From NCBI GenBank assembly GCA_943787725.1, contig CALSNM010000017.1, forward strand, positions 54,062-118,061: DNA of 64,000 nucleotides, written 5' to 3'. This document shows, piece after piece, positions 39,987 through 48,774 of the stretch. Position numbers and translations under genes: made by a program. The DNA is from an uncultured Flavobacteriales bacterium (lineage in GTDB: Bacteria; Bacteroidota; Bacteroidia; Flavobacteriales_D; Parvicellaceae). How positions within the stretch are numbered: the stretch's first letter is position 1; each line of letters starts with the position of its first letter. The notes beneath the pieces were generated by a model. It saw nothing but the letters and a program-made list of their open reading frames with translations, was not told where the DNA came from and did not search any database.

Positions 39987-41267
39987 TTATACATCTTTTA
40001 ATCGGAGAGTTACTGCATTTTTGTGCGCAAATAATTGCTCTGATTCTGCCATTATTTCAATTGACGGTCCAATTGCTTGAATTCCTTCTTTAGTTATTTT
40101 TTGAAACGTAATTTTCTTTTGAAAACTATCCAAAGAAACACCACTGTAATTCCTTGCATATCCATTCGTTGGCAAAGTATGGTTCGTTCCACTCGCATAA
40201 TCTCCAGCACTTTCGCAACTATAATTACCCAAGAATACCGAGCCTGCATTAATTATCTTGTCAATATAATTTGCTGCATAGTCAGAAGCTATAATTAGGT
40301 GCTCTGGTGCATAGAAATTGCTCAGACCAATACATTCTTCCATGTTTTGCAAAAGCACAGCCTTACTATTCATCAATGCCTTTTTTGCTATTTCGGTCCT
40401 TGGCAAAAGAACTATCTGTTTTTTTAATTCAATAAGCGATTGCTTCAAAATAGTTTCATTGTCTGATAATAATATTACCTGGCTGTCTGCTCCGTGCTCA
40501 GCTTGCGACAATAAATCAGCTGCAATATACTCCGGATTGCCCGTTTCATCTGCAATAACTAGGACTTCACTTGGCCCAGCTGGCATATCTATCGCAACAC
40601 CATTTTGCTGAACCAGCTCTTTGGCTTTGGTTACATATTGGTTACCTGGACCAAAAATCTTGTATACTTGAGGTATTGTTTCTGTTCCATATGCCATTGC
40701 TGCAATGGCTTGAGCTCCTCCAACTTTGTATATTTTGGTAATACCAATTAGATTCGCTGTATACAATATTGCTGGATTTATTTCTCCTTGATCGTTGGAT
40801 GGCGTGCACAATACCACCTCTTTGCAATTTGCCAATTTAGCTGGAATTCCAAGCATTAGCACTGTTGAAAATAATGGTGCCGATCCCCCAGGAATATAAA
40901 GCCCTACCTTTTCAATAGCAACAGATTTTCTCCAACACTCTACACCCTCTGAGGTTTCTATAACTTGTTCTTCGATGAATTGAGATTTGTGAAACTTTTC
41001 AATATTCTGCTTCGCAATATTGATGGCTTTCATTAGTTTTTTTGAAACAAGTTTTTGAGCATTTTGTATTTCTGCATCGGTAACTAAAAACGTATTTAAA
41101 TCGACATTATCAAATTGCTTTGCATATGTCTTAATAGCTTCATCTCCGTTGTCTCTAATATTGTTCAAAATATTTTGAACAGATTGACTAAGATCTTCCT
41201 TGTCAATAGCCGGGCGTTGAGTTAAGGTCTCCCAGTCTTCTGGTTTTACATACTTAATTAATTCCAT
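39987..41267 (-). CDS. hisD: Histidinol dehydrogenase
   Basis: The 426-residue enzyme contains the family signatures IPGGSAPLFSTVLMLGIPA, the NAD-binding region IFGPGNQYVTKAKELV, AGPSEVLVIADETGNPEYIAADLLSQAEHGADSQVIL (zinc-binding Gln/His) and YAPEHLII (catalytic Glu-His). It oxidises histidinol to histidine in two NAD-dependent steps. Its start overlaps the hisG stop by 1 bp. Confidence 0.97.
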   Translation of the reverse strand: MELIKYVKPEDWETLTQRPAIDKEDLSQSVQNILNNIRDNGDEAIKTYAKQFDNVDLNTFLVTDAEIQNAQKLVSKKLMKAINIAKQNIEKFHKSQFIEEQVIETSEGVECWRKSVAIEKVGLYIPGGSAPLFSTVLMLGIPAKLANCKEVVLCTPSNDQGEINPAILYTANLIGITKIYKVGGAQAIAAMAYGTETIPQVYKIFGPGNQYVTKAKELVQQNGVAIDMPAGPSEVLVIADETGNPEYIAADLLSQAEHGADSQVILLSDNETILKQSLIELKKQIVLLPRTEIAKKALMNSKAVLLQNMEECIGLSNFYAPEHLIIASDYAANYIDKIINAGSVFLGNYSCESAGDYASGTNHTLPTNGYARNYSGVSLDSFQKKITFQKITKEGIQAIGPSIEIMAESEQLFAHKNAVTLRLKDV

Positions 41268-42124
41268 TACAATACCATTTTATCAATAGGGACAATTAAT
41301 ATTCCTTCCGCCCCTGCAGTTTTTAATTCATCTATTACATCCCAGAATTTGGCTTCATCAATCACAGTGTGTAAAGAACTCCATCCTTCTTTTGCCAGAG
41401 GCAGTATTGTTGGGCTTTTTAATACAGGTAATATCTGACTAACTTCTTCTATTTTATTATTCGGAAGGTTCATCAAAACATACTTTGTGTTTTTTGCCCG
41501 CAACACTGCTTTCATCCTAAATAATAGTTTATCCAAGATTTGTTTTTGCTCCATCTCAAGGTTTGGAGACTTTGCCAGAACAGCTTCTGACCTTAACATT
41601 ACTTGAATTTCTTTTAATCCATTCTTAAACAAAGTACTTCCCGAACTTACTATATCACAAATGCCATCTGCAAGACCAATATTTGGAGCAATTTCAACGG
41701 AACCTGAAATAGCATGTATTTCAGCATTGACCTCATTTTTGTTTAAGTAATCTAGCAGTGTATTTGGATAAGAAGTTGCTATTTTTTTTCCTTCAAAATA
41801 AGTTATTGAATCATACTCAATTTCTTTTGGAATGGCCAATGAAACTCTGCATTTAGAAAATCCTAACCTTTGAATTATCTCAATATTTTTCTGTTTTTCA
41901 ATTAGAAGGTTTTCTCCAATAATAGCAACATCCACAACCCCGTCTTCTAGATATTGTGGGATATCAGCATTTCTTAAGTATAAAATCTCTAGAGGAAAAT
42001 TTGGTGCAGTTACCTTTAGTTGATCCTTACCGTTATCAATAGAAATACCACAATCTTTTAATAGTTGGAGAGAGTCTTGATTTAGTCTTCCACTTTTTTG
42101 TATTGCAATTTTTAGTTTACTCAT
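41267..42124 (-). CDS. hisG: ATP phosphoribosyltransferase (long form)
   Basis: The 285-residue protein begins LKIAIQKSGRLNQDSLQLLKDCGI and has the phosphate-binding region ISGSVEIAPNIGLADGICDIVSSGSTL (about 145-170). The C-terminal 75 residues (YVLMNLPNNKIEEVSQILPVL, LHTVIDEAKFWDVIDELKTAGAEGILIVPIDKM) are the regulatory ACT-like HisG_C domain, so this is the long form that is feedback-inhibited by histidine and does not need HisZ. It catalyses the first committed step and is the first gene of the operon, 47 bp after the leader terminator. Confidence 0.97.
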   Translation of the reverse strand: MSKLKIAIQKSGRLNQDSLQLLKDCGISIDNGKDQLKVTAPNFPLEILYLRNADIPQYLEDGVVDVAIIGENLLIEKQKNIEIIQRLGFSKCRVSLAIPKEIEYDSITYFEGKKIATSYPNTLLDYLNKNEVNAEIHAISGSVEIAPNIGLADGICDIVSSGSTLFKNGLKEIQVMLRSEAVLAKSPNLEMEQKQILDKLLFRMKAVLRAKNTKYVLMNLPNNKIEEVSQILPVLKSPTILPLAKEGWSSLHTVIDEAKFWDVIDELKTAGAEGILIVPIDKMVL

Positions 42125-42170
42125 TTTTTATGTTTTGTGATCTGAGTAAACCTTTGAACGGATTGATTAA

Positions 42171-42205
42171 AACAAAAAACCCGCCTGATTTACTCAGACG
42201 GGTTT
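42171..42205 (-). terminator. Attenuator terminator of the his operon
   Basis: On the minus strand a 12-bp stem with one G-U pair, AAACCCGTCTGA (42205-42194) with TCAGGCGGGTTT (42188-42177), closes a 5-nt loop and is followed by a T-rich tract. It sits between the His-rich leader peptide and hisG. Its 5' arm can alternatively pair with leader codons 15-17, described in the findings. Confidence 0.88.
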
Positions 42206-42229
42206 TGAAATATATTAACTATACATATA

Positions 42230-42292
42230 TCATTTTCCACTTGCCTGAGAGCAGTTGTAAAAATGATGATGATGTAATTTCTTTAAATTCAT
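42230..42292 (-). CDS. hisL: his operon leader peptide with four consecutive histidines
   Basis: A 20-codon frame on the minus strand starts ATG at 42292, reads MNLKKLHHHHFYNC then SQASGK, and stops TGA at 42232-42230. Four His codons in a row (CAT, 42274-42263) in a tiny frame just upstream of an intrinsic terminator and hisG are the hallmark of ribosome-mediated attenuation. When charged His-tRNA is scarce the ribosome should stall on these codons and leave codons 15-17 free. The stop is 25 nt before the terminator. The sequence is read directly; the regulatory action is inferred from the known mechanism. Confidence 0.88.
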   Translation of the reverse strand: MNLKKLHHHHFYNCSQASGK

Positions 42293-42307
42293 TTTATAAT
42301 CTTGATA

Positions 42308-42315
42308 CAAATCTA
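42308..42315 (-). promoter_or_regulatory. -7 box of the his operon promoter
   Basis: TAGATTTG on the minus strand matches TAnnTTTG and lies 15 bp before the leader peptide ATG at 42292. An AT-rich tract lies upstream; no clear -33 TTG was found. Confidence 0.45.
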
Positions 42316-42405
42316 TAGAAAAATAATTTAATAATTATTATAATAAATAAAAATATGGCAACTATTTTGTTCTTCAATTGGCCACATCAAAATGATTGCT
42401 TTGTT

Positions 42406-44445
42406 TTAAACCCTAACCCCAATAACACAAACATCATCAATTTGCTCTAAGTCGCCTTTCCAAGTTTCGAAGGTCTTATTAATGGTTATTTTTTGTTCTT
42501 CCATGGCTTTATCTTGAATGCTTAGCAGCAATTCTCTAAAGGCTTTGGCTTTAAATTTCTTACCCCTTTCACCACCAAATTGATCTACATAGCCATCTGA
42601 GAAGATGTAAATAGCATCTCCTTTTTCTAAATCGAAACTATGCGTTGTATAGGGCACCGGGTTTTCAAACTGACCGATAGGCTGTTTATTGGCTTTCGTT
42701 TCTATAATCTCACCATTTCTAATGATCCATAAAGGATTGTGTGCTCCTGCATATTGCAATTTCATTCCTTCTAATGAACAGATTGCTATATCCATACCAT
42801 CCTTAACTTCTTCTTCAGACTTCTCAAACTCTGCAACAACAATTTCTCTTGTTTTGTTAAGGATTTCTCCTGGATCTGTTAATCCATGTTCTCTAACACT
42901 TCTGTTGAGTGCATTGTTACAAACAACACTAACCATTGCTCCAGGCACTCCGTGTCCAGTACAATCTGCTGCTGCAAACAATACTTTATCATTCTTCTGC
43001 TCCATCCAATAGAAATCTCCTGCTACCACATCTTTAGGTTTATATACTATAAAGCTTTCCTTTAAGTATTCTTTTACCACTTTCATTTGAGGTAATATGG
43101 CGGATTGAATACGCTTCGCATAAATTATAGAGTCTAATATTTCTTGATTCTTTTCTTCTAGCTCATAGTGTGCCAATTCTGTCTCTTCTTTCTGTTGTTC
43201 TACTTTTACTTTTTGCTGCTCAATTATATATTTCTGCTTTCTTGTTACTTTCAACCTGCTCAGCATAAAGACTAAGAATATAGCTACCAAACACAATCCA
43301 GCAGCTATGGAAAAGATAATTACTTCTTGTTTTGCTTTTTTTTCTTGTTCTATAGCTAATACCTTATCATGCTCAGCATCATCAATCGTCTTATTTTTTT
43401 CATTCTCGTATAAAGCTTGTTGCTGAACAACTGCATGTTGCGTTTCTTTATTACTAATGCTATCTCGCATAAGAATGGATAGCTTATACATTTCAAAGGC
43501 TTTCATTCCTTTACCTTGTTTTTCATATATAATACTTAATAACCTAGAAGCTTGCCTTATCCTAAGCGGAGATCCTATTTCTTGGGAAATGGTTAAACTT
43601 TTTAGTCCGTATTCTAATGCCTCCAGAAGTTTGCCTTGTTTTTTGTATATTGTCCCTATGTTGTTTAAAGATGAAGCAATTCCTGATTTATCACCAATTT
43701 CTTCTTGTATTTTAAGACTACGACTGTAATAAATTAGAGCTTTTTCAATTTCTTCTTGGCGCAGGTATATTGACCCTAGGTTGGTCAGAGAGTTAGCAAT
43801 TCCTGATCTATCACCAATTTCTTCTTCTATTTTAAGACTACGACTGAAATAATCCAAGGCTTCTATTAGTTGTTCTTGAACAATATGCATAGCTCCTATG
43901 TTGTTTAGAGAAGAGGCTGCCCCCTCTTTATTGCCTATTTCTTCATAGATTTTAAGACTGCGACTATAATAATCTATAGCTTCATTTAATTGGCCTTGGT
44001 CATAGTAGATAACTCCTATGTTGTTAAAAGAATTGGCTATTCCTGATTTATTACCTAATTCCTCCTGTATTTTAAGACTATGACTGAAATAGTCCAAGGC
44101 TTCTATTATTTTACCTTTGCTATAGTTTATATATCCTATGTTGTTTAGCGCTCTTGCTAAAGATTCTCTCAGGCTTTTCTGAACTTTGTCTGAATTATTT
44201 TTTAAAAGTGATTTTTCGGCAATAAGTTCTGATTTTTCACATAAATATTTTAGCGTGTCAATATTTGAAATGTAGAGAATTTCTGATAATACCAAATATG
44301 ATTCAGCTAAAGAGGTATCATGGCTATTAGGATTATTAATAACAGCGTTTAAACTATCTATTTGGTAAAGTTGCGCGTCACTAAAAATTTGGGAAACTCC
44401 ACTAAAAGAGATTAAAAACAATGATATGCATATAATGGGCCTCAC
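42406..44445 (-). CDS. TPR-containing PP2C-type (SpoIIE) phosphatase, membrane-bound
   Basis: The 679-residue protein has a signal peptide (ISLFLISFSGVSQ), about six TPR units of 40 residues (residues 75-320; for example NIGVIYYDQGQLNEAIDYYSRSLKIYEEIG), one transmembrane helix (about 372-393, VIIFSIAAGLCLVAIFLVFML), a coiled coil (KQKYIIEQQKVKVEQQKEE) and a C-terminal SpoIIE phosphatase (about 445-679) with metal-binding VVAGDFYW, DCTGHGVPGAM, DGMDIAIC and IFSDGYVDQFGG. The TPRs face the periplasm and the phosphatase the cytoplasm. It resembles the gene at 45579 very closely. The likely target is a phosphoprotein such as SiaC at 53584, an inference. Confidence 0.9.
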   Translation of the reverse strand: MRPIICISLFLISFSGVSQIFSDAQLYQIDSLNAVINNPNSHDTSLAESYLVLSEILYISNIDTLKYLCEKSELIAEKSLLKNNSDKVQKSLRESLARALNNIGYINYSKGKIIEALDYFSHSLKIQEELGNKSGIANSFNNIGVIYYDQGQLNEAIDYYSRSLKIYEEIGNKEGAASSLNNIGAMHIVQEQLIEALDYFSRSLKIEEEIGDRSGIANSLTNLGSIYLRQEEIEKALIYYSRSLKIQEEIGDKSGIASSLNNIGTIYKKQGKLLEALEYGLKSLTISQEIGSPLRIRQASRLLSIIYEKQGKGMKAFEMYKLSILMRDSISNKETQHAVVQQQALYENEKNKTIDDAEHDKVLAIEQEKKAKQEVIIFSIAAGLCLVAIFLVFMLSRLKVTRKQKYIIEQQKVKVEQQKEETELAHYELEEKNQEILDSIIYAKRIQSAILPQMKVVKEYLKESFIVYKPKDVVAGDFYWMEQKNDKVLFAAADCTGHGVPGAMVSVVCNNALNRSVREHGLTDPGEILNKTREIVVAEFEKSEEEVKDGMDIAICSLEGMKLQYAGAHNPLWIIRNGEIIETKANKQPIGQFENPVPYTTHSFDLEKGDAIYIFSDGYVDQFGGERGKKFKAKAFRELLLSIQDKAMEEQKITINKTFETWKGDLEQIDDVCVIGVRV

Positions 44446-44580
44446 ACTGCTAATGTAAGTATTCTATTTCAGCTCCATTGTGTTTTGTACAATAAGACCT
44501 TTACTTAAACATAAAATATTATGTTGATTATTTGGGTCAGAATTAATTTTTTCATAATTTAACTTTAAATTCTCAACGCT

Positions 44581-45351
44581 ATGAAAGATATATTACTATT
44601 TAAAAAATACGCTTCTAATAAATTATTACCTATTCTTTACTGGACCGGTTTTGTTGCTATTTTTTCAGCTACACCTACTTTGATAGAAATGTATGAAGAT
44701 ATGTTTTCTTTTGATCATGATGAACACATGGTTGAAAATTTGAAGTGGGATTTACAGAATGAAAAACATGACATAGCTTACATAGAAAATGAATTTGATC
44801 ATGATGTTACGCAGTTAAAAAACGAACTAAAATCGGAATGGTTTTCAGAAGCTGATTATGAAGAAGAATTGAATTATCTAACGGAAAGGCATGAAGAACA
44901 ATTGAGTTGGCACAATGAAAACGTCCAAAGAATGGAAGCAGATATGTTGTTCCATAAAGACATTCTGGAAAATAAAACTTCTGATTTCACATTATTGTTA
45001 ATTATATTCATAGTTCTTCAAATAATATGGAGAGTCTTTTTAGAGTGGTGGTTCCGTTGGTTTAACTTTTTAAATATCGAAAGAAAAGACACAAGCAATA
45101 ATGTCAGTGAAACCAGCATTGCTAAAGGTTTTGCGTCTCTTAAATTAAGTATAACATCTTCATATTATATTATACTTTATTATTTGTTAGCCGTAGGTGC
45201 GTTTGCAGCAGTTGTTTGGGTATTCATTGAGGCGCCGCTATTGACAAGTCATATGATTGAGCTCACATTATACCTTATTGTATTTGAAATGATGTTAAGA
45301 CTATTTTTTGAAGCGAGAATTGTATTTTTTAAGTATTTGAAAAGGAATTAA
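44581..45351 (+). CDS. Membrane protein with acidic coiled-coil loop, DUF4282-like
   Basis: The 256-residue protein has an N-terminal hydrophobic segment (ILYWTGFVAIFSATPTLI), a charged, His-rich coiled-coil region of about 100 residues (NEKHDIAYIENEFDHDVTQL), a second membrane segment (FTLLLIIFIVLQIIWRVFLEWWF) and two more near the C-terminus (YYIILYYLLAVGAFAAVVWV; LIVFEMMLRLFFEARIVFF). The start KYASNKLLPILYWTGF and the repeated (W/L)R(V/L)F(L/F)E pattern resemble DUF4282 proteins. Function is unknown. It sits between the two paralogous TPR phosphatase genes. Confidence 0.6.
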   Translation: MKDILLFKKYASNKLLPILYWTGFVAIFSATPTLIEMYEDMFSFDHDEHMVENLKWDLQNEKHDIAYIENEFDHDVTQLKNELKSEWFSEADYEEELNYLTERHEEQLSWHNENVQRMEADMLFHKDILENKTSDFTLLLIIFIVLQIIWRVFLEWWFRWFNFLNIERKDTSNNVSETSIAKGFASLKLSITSSYYIILYYLLAVGAFAAVVWVFIEAPLLTSHMIELTLYLIVFEMMLRLFFEARIVFFKYLKRN

Positions 45352-45396
45352 ACGATTAACTCTGATGCTTTTATTTTTGTTTCTAACTTCCATTCA

Positions 45397-45565
45397 TTAA
45401 TTTGCTATATCTAGGAATTTTTTACTGGTAAAATCTCCAAAATAAGCTTTAATTTCTTCTTCAATTTTGAACTCTGTGCTTAGATTTTTAGGTTCTTGTG
45501 AACCATAGTGCCATTTTTTTTTGAAAACCCTTCAATGTATCCCAGTAATGGAACTTTAATAAAAT
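45397..45565 (-). pseudogene. Coding-like remnant downstream of the TPR phosphatase
   Basis: On the minus strand the segment reads WHYGSQEPKNLSTEFKIEEE and AYFGDFTSKKFLDIAN before a stop at 45397, and a second frame upstream reads KFHYWDTLKGFQKK. The frames meet in a run of nine A (plus-strand T9 at 45514-45522). There is no start codon. It could be the decayed or mis-sequenced end of a small gene; the family is unknown. Confidence 0.3.
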
Positions 45566-45578
45566 TTATTAGACAACC

Positions 45579-47582
45579 CTAAACCCTAATGCCAATAACA
45601 CAAACATCATCAATCTGTTCTAAATCACCTTTCCAAGTTTCAAAGGTTTCATCAATGGTTTTCTTTTGTTCTTCCATAGGTTTATCCTGAATGCTTAGCA
45701 GCAATTCTCTAAAGGCTTTTGCTTTGAATTTCTTGCCCCTTTCTCCACCAAACTGATCTACATAGCCATCTGAGAAGATGTAAATAGCATCTCCTTTTTC
45801 TAAATCAAAACTATGTGTTGTATAGGGTTCAGGATTATCAAACTGACCGATAGGCTGTTTATTTGCTTTGGTTTCAATAATATCACCATTTCTTATGATC
45901 CATAACGGATTATAAGCTCCAGCATATTGCAATTTCATTCCTTCCATACTGCATAAAGCGATGTCCATACCATCTTTTACATCTTCTTCTGATTTCTTAA
46001 ATTCTTTTACAACTATTTCACGGGTTTTATCTAATATTTTCCCAGGAATTGTTAAACCATGTTCCCTCACACTTCTGTTTAGTCCGTTATTACAAACTAC
46101 TGAGACCATAGCTCCAGGTACACCATGTCCTGTGCAATCTGCGGCTGCAAATAATACTTTACCATTCTTCTGTTCCATCCAATAAAAATCTCCTGCTACA
46201 ACGTCTTTTGGCTTGTATAATATAAAGCTTTCCTTTAAGTATTGTTTTACCACTTTCAGTTGAGGTAATATGGCGGATTGAATACGTTTAGCATAAAGTA
46301 TAGAATCCAATATTTCTTGATTCTTTTCTTCTAACTCATAGTGTGCCAATTCTACAACTTCTTTCTGTTGTTCTACTTCTGCTTTCTGTTGTTCAATTAA
46401 AGCTTTTTGTTTTCTTGTTGCCTTTAACTTATTAAATACAATTATTAAGAAAAAAATAACCAATCCTAATCCGACTGCAATTGCTACTACTAGGATTTGC
46501 TGTTTCTCTTTTTCTTCTTTTTCTATAGCTATTTGTTTGTCATACTCTGCATTATCAATAGCTTTTTGTTTTTCATACGCATACTTATATTCTTGCTGTT
46601 TCGCTGCTTTTATAATATCTTCATTGTAAATACTATCATGCATTTGAATATAAAGTTTGTACATTTCAAGGGCTTTCATTCCTTTACCTTGTTTTTGATA
46701 AACTTCACTTAATAAGCTTGACGCTTGACTTATATTATCTGGAAAACCTATTTCTTCAGAAATTGTTAAACTTTTTTGGCCATATTCTATGGCTTCCATT
46801 AACTCGCCTTGATCATTGTGAATAATTCCGATGTTGTTAAGGGAGATTGCTATTCCTTTCTTGTCTCCTATCTCTATTTGAATAGTAAGGCTCCGGTTAT
46901 AATAATCAAAAGCATCTATTATCTTGCCTTGATTATAGTATATTATTCCTATTCTAGTTAGAGAGGTAGCTATTCCTTTTTTATCACCGAGTTCTTCATC
47001 TATTCTAAGACTGCGATGATGATAATCTAAGGACTCTTTTGTTTTTCCTTGCTTTTCGTATATATCTCCAATATTACTCAGCGCCGAAGCTATTCCTATT
47101 TGATCTCCTACTTCTTTTTTTATTTTAATACTGCGATTGTAATAATCTAGGGCTTCTTCTAGTATTCCTTGTTCTTTATAAATATATCCAATGTTGCTAA
47201 GAGCTGTTGATATTGCTTTTTTATCTCCAATTTCTTTAAAATTTATCAAACTTTTATTACTATACGTGAGAGATAATTTGATATTCCCTTTTCCTTGATT
47301 TAGATAACCCAACCAAGCATAACTTTCAGACTTACCAAAGAGATAGTTCAATTTCTCACTTATCTTCTCTGCTTTCTTACAGATTATTATAGCAGTGTCA
47401 GGATCGCTTAAATAGTAAAAATTGATTATTTCAAAATAAGTTAAAACTACCGTTGTATCGTGGCTTTTAGGATCAGCTATTATTTTGTTCAAACTATCAA
47501 CCTGCTGCTGTTGTTCATTCGTGAACTGGGAAAACCCTTGAAAAGAGATTAGAAATAGTATTATGTAGATAATGTTTTTGAT
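45579..47582 (-). CDS. TPR-containing PP2C-type (SpoIIE) phosphatase, paralogue, non-ATG start
   Basis: An ATG-free N-terminus: the frame continues upstream of the TTG at 47492 to encode IKNIIYIILFLISFQGFSQ, a signal peptide, from an ATC at 47582. The order matches the 42406 gene: TPRs (about 80-320), transmembrane helix (QILVVAIAVGLGLVIFFLIIVF), coiled coil, and SpoIIE phosphatase with VVAGDFYW, DCTGHGVPGAM, DGMDIALC and IFSDGYVDQFGG. The phosphatase halves of the two proteins are nearly identical (long shared stretches), while the TPRs differ, so inputs differ but output is probably shared. Confidence 0.87.
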   Translation of the reverse strand: MKNIIYIILFLISFQGFSQFTNEQQQQVDSLNKIIADPKSHDTTVVLTYFEIINFYYLSDPDTAIIICKKAEKISEKLNYLFGKSESYAWLGYLNQGKGNIKLSLTYSNKSLINFKEIGDKKAISTALSNIGYIYKEQGILEEALDYYNRSIKIKKEVGDQIGIASALSNIGDIYEKQGKTKESLDYHHRSLRIDEELGDKKGIATSLTRIGIIYYNQGKIIDAFDYYNRSLTIQIEIGDKKGIAISLNNIGIIHNDQGELMEAIEYGQKSLTISEEIGFPDNISQASSLLSEVYQKQGKGMKALEMYKLYIQMHDSIYNEDIIKAAKQQEYKYAYEKQKAIDNAEYDKQIAIEKEEKEKQQILVVAIAVGLGLVIFFLIIVFNKLKATRKQKALIEQQKAEVEQQKEVVELAHYELEEKNQEILDSILYAKRIQSAILPQLKVVKQYLKESFILYKPKDVVAGDFYWMEQKNGKVLFAAADCTGHGVPGAMVSVVCNNGLNRSVREHGLTIPGKILDKTREIVVKEFKKSEEDVKDGMDIALCSMEGMKLQYAGAYNPLWIIRNGDIIETKANKQPIGQFDNPEPYTTHSFDLEKGDAIYIFSDGYVDQFGGERGKKFKAKAFRELLLSIQDKPMEEQKKTIDETFETWKGDLEQIDDVCVIGIRV

Positions 47583-47773
47583 ACAGTAAATATAGCTATA
47601 AATTTCAAGAGAAAGTAACTATATTCCATTAGACAAAACGGTGTTTGTAAACTGCTAAAAACTACCGTTGAAGTAAAAAAAAAGCATATTTCTATATCAT
47701 AGTGACCTTAGTGATAAGGTAAAATAAGGATCAAATATTTTAATTACCAGAACCTGATAATTTAATTATAGTG

Positions 47774-47781
47774 TATTTTTG
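47774..47781 (+). promoter_or_regulatory. -7 box for the iaaA gene
   Basis: TATTTTTG matches TAnnTTTG, 15 bp before the ATG at 47797. Confidence 0.45.
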
Positions 47782-47796
47782 AAAAAAACTTAATAG

Positions 47797-48726
47797 ATGA
47801 ATACTTTTTCAATTGCCATTCATGGAGGAGCAGGAACCTTGGTAAAAGGAATGATGACCACTGAATTAGAGAAGCAATATAAAGCAGCTTTAAAAGAAGC
47901 GCTTGACAAGGGATATTCAGTTTTAGAAAGCGGAGGAACTTCTGTTGATGCCGTAGAAAAAGCGGTTGTTGTTTTGGAAGATTCACATTTGTTTAATGCG
48001 GGTAAAGGTGCGGTTTTTACTGCGGATGAAACCCATGAAATGGATGCTTCTATTATGAATGGAAAGAACTTAAATGCAGGTGCTGTTAGTTTAATTTCTG
48101 GAATCAAAAACCCCATTTCATTAGCTTACCAAGTAATGGAAAAGAGTGAGCATGTTTTTCTAGCGGGAAAAGGGGCCATGCAATTTGCTAAAATGAATAA
48201 TTTCGCAATTGAACCCGCATCCTATTTTTATGATGACTTTCGTCATAAGCAATGGCTAGAAATTAAGGATACGGACAGTTTTCAGCTAGACCATACTAAG
48301 AAAAAAGATAGTAAATTTGGAACGGTTGGAGCAGTTGCTTGTGATGCAGATGGCAATATTGCCGCAGCAACTTCTACCGGCGGCATGACAAATAAACGAT
48401 TTGGAAGAATCGGAGACAGCCCTGTGATTGGAGCTGGAAATTATGCGGATAATAAAACGTGTGCCATATCCTGCACAGGCAGTGGCGAGTTTTTTATTCG
48501 AGGTGTTGTTGCCTATGATGTAGCTTGTCTAATTGAACACAAAGAAATGTCTTTATTAGAAGCTGCCAACGAAGTAATTCATAAAAGAATTCTAGAAATT
48601 GGTGGTGACGGAGGTTTAATTGCAGTTGATGCCAAAGGAAATATTGCGATGCCTTTTAATACAGAAGGAATGTATAGAGCAACCAAATCATCAAACGGAA
48701 AGGAAGAAATTTCGATTTACAAATAA
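47797..48726 (+). CDS. iaaA: Isoaspartyl peptidase / L-asparaginase (Ntn hydrolase)
   Basis: The 309-residue protein has AIHGGAGTL at the N-terminus, GGTSVDAVEKAVVVLED and FNAGKGAVFTADETHEMDASIMNG, all typical of type III asparaginases. The autocleavage site and catalytic Thr are in KFGTVGAVACD (about Thr176), with GRIGDSPVIGAGNYAD as the substrate loop. The enzyme self-cleaves into alpha and beta subunits and hydrolyses beta-aspartyl dipeptides. No signal peptide is present. Beside cphB and cphA it fits the last step of cyanophycin breakdown, beta-Asp-Arg to Asp plus Arg. Confidence 0.93.
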   Translation: MNTFSIAIHGGAGTLVKGMMTTELEKQYKAALKEALDKGYSVLESGGTSVDAVEKAVVVLEDSHLFNAGKGAVFTADETHEMDASIMNGKNLNAGAVSLISGIKNPISLAYQVMEKSEHVFLAGKGAMQFAKMNNFAIEPASYFYDDFRHKQWLEIKDTDSFQLDHTKKKDSKFGTVGAVACDADGNIAAATSTGGMTNKRFGRIGDSPVIGAGNYADNKTCAISCTGSGEFFIRGVVAYDVACLIEHKEMSLLEAANEVIHKRILEIGGDGGLIAVDAKGNIAMPFNTEGMYRATKSSNGKEEISIYK

Positions 48727-48774
48727 TTTTCAAGTTCAGTTGAAATAGTCAACATTAATTCAGCCTCTTTAGAA

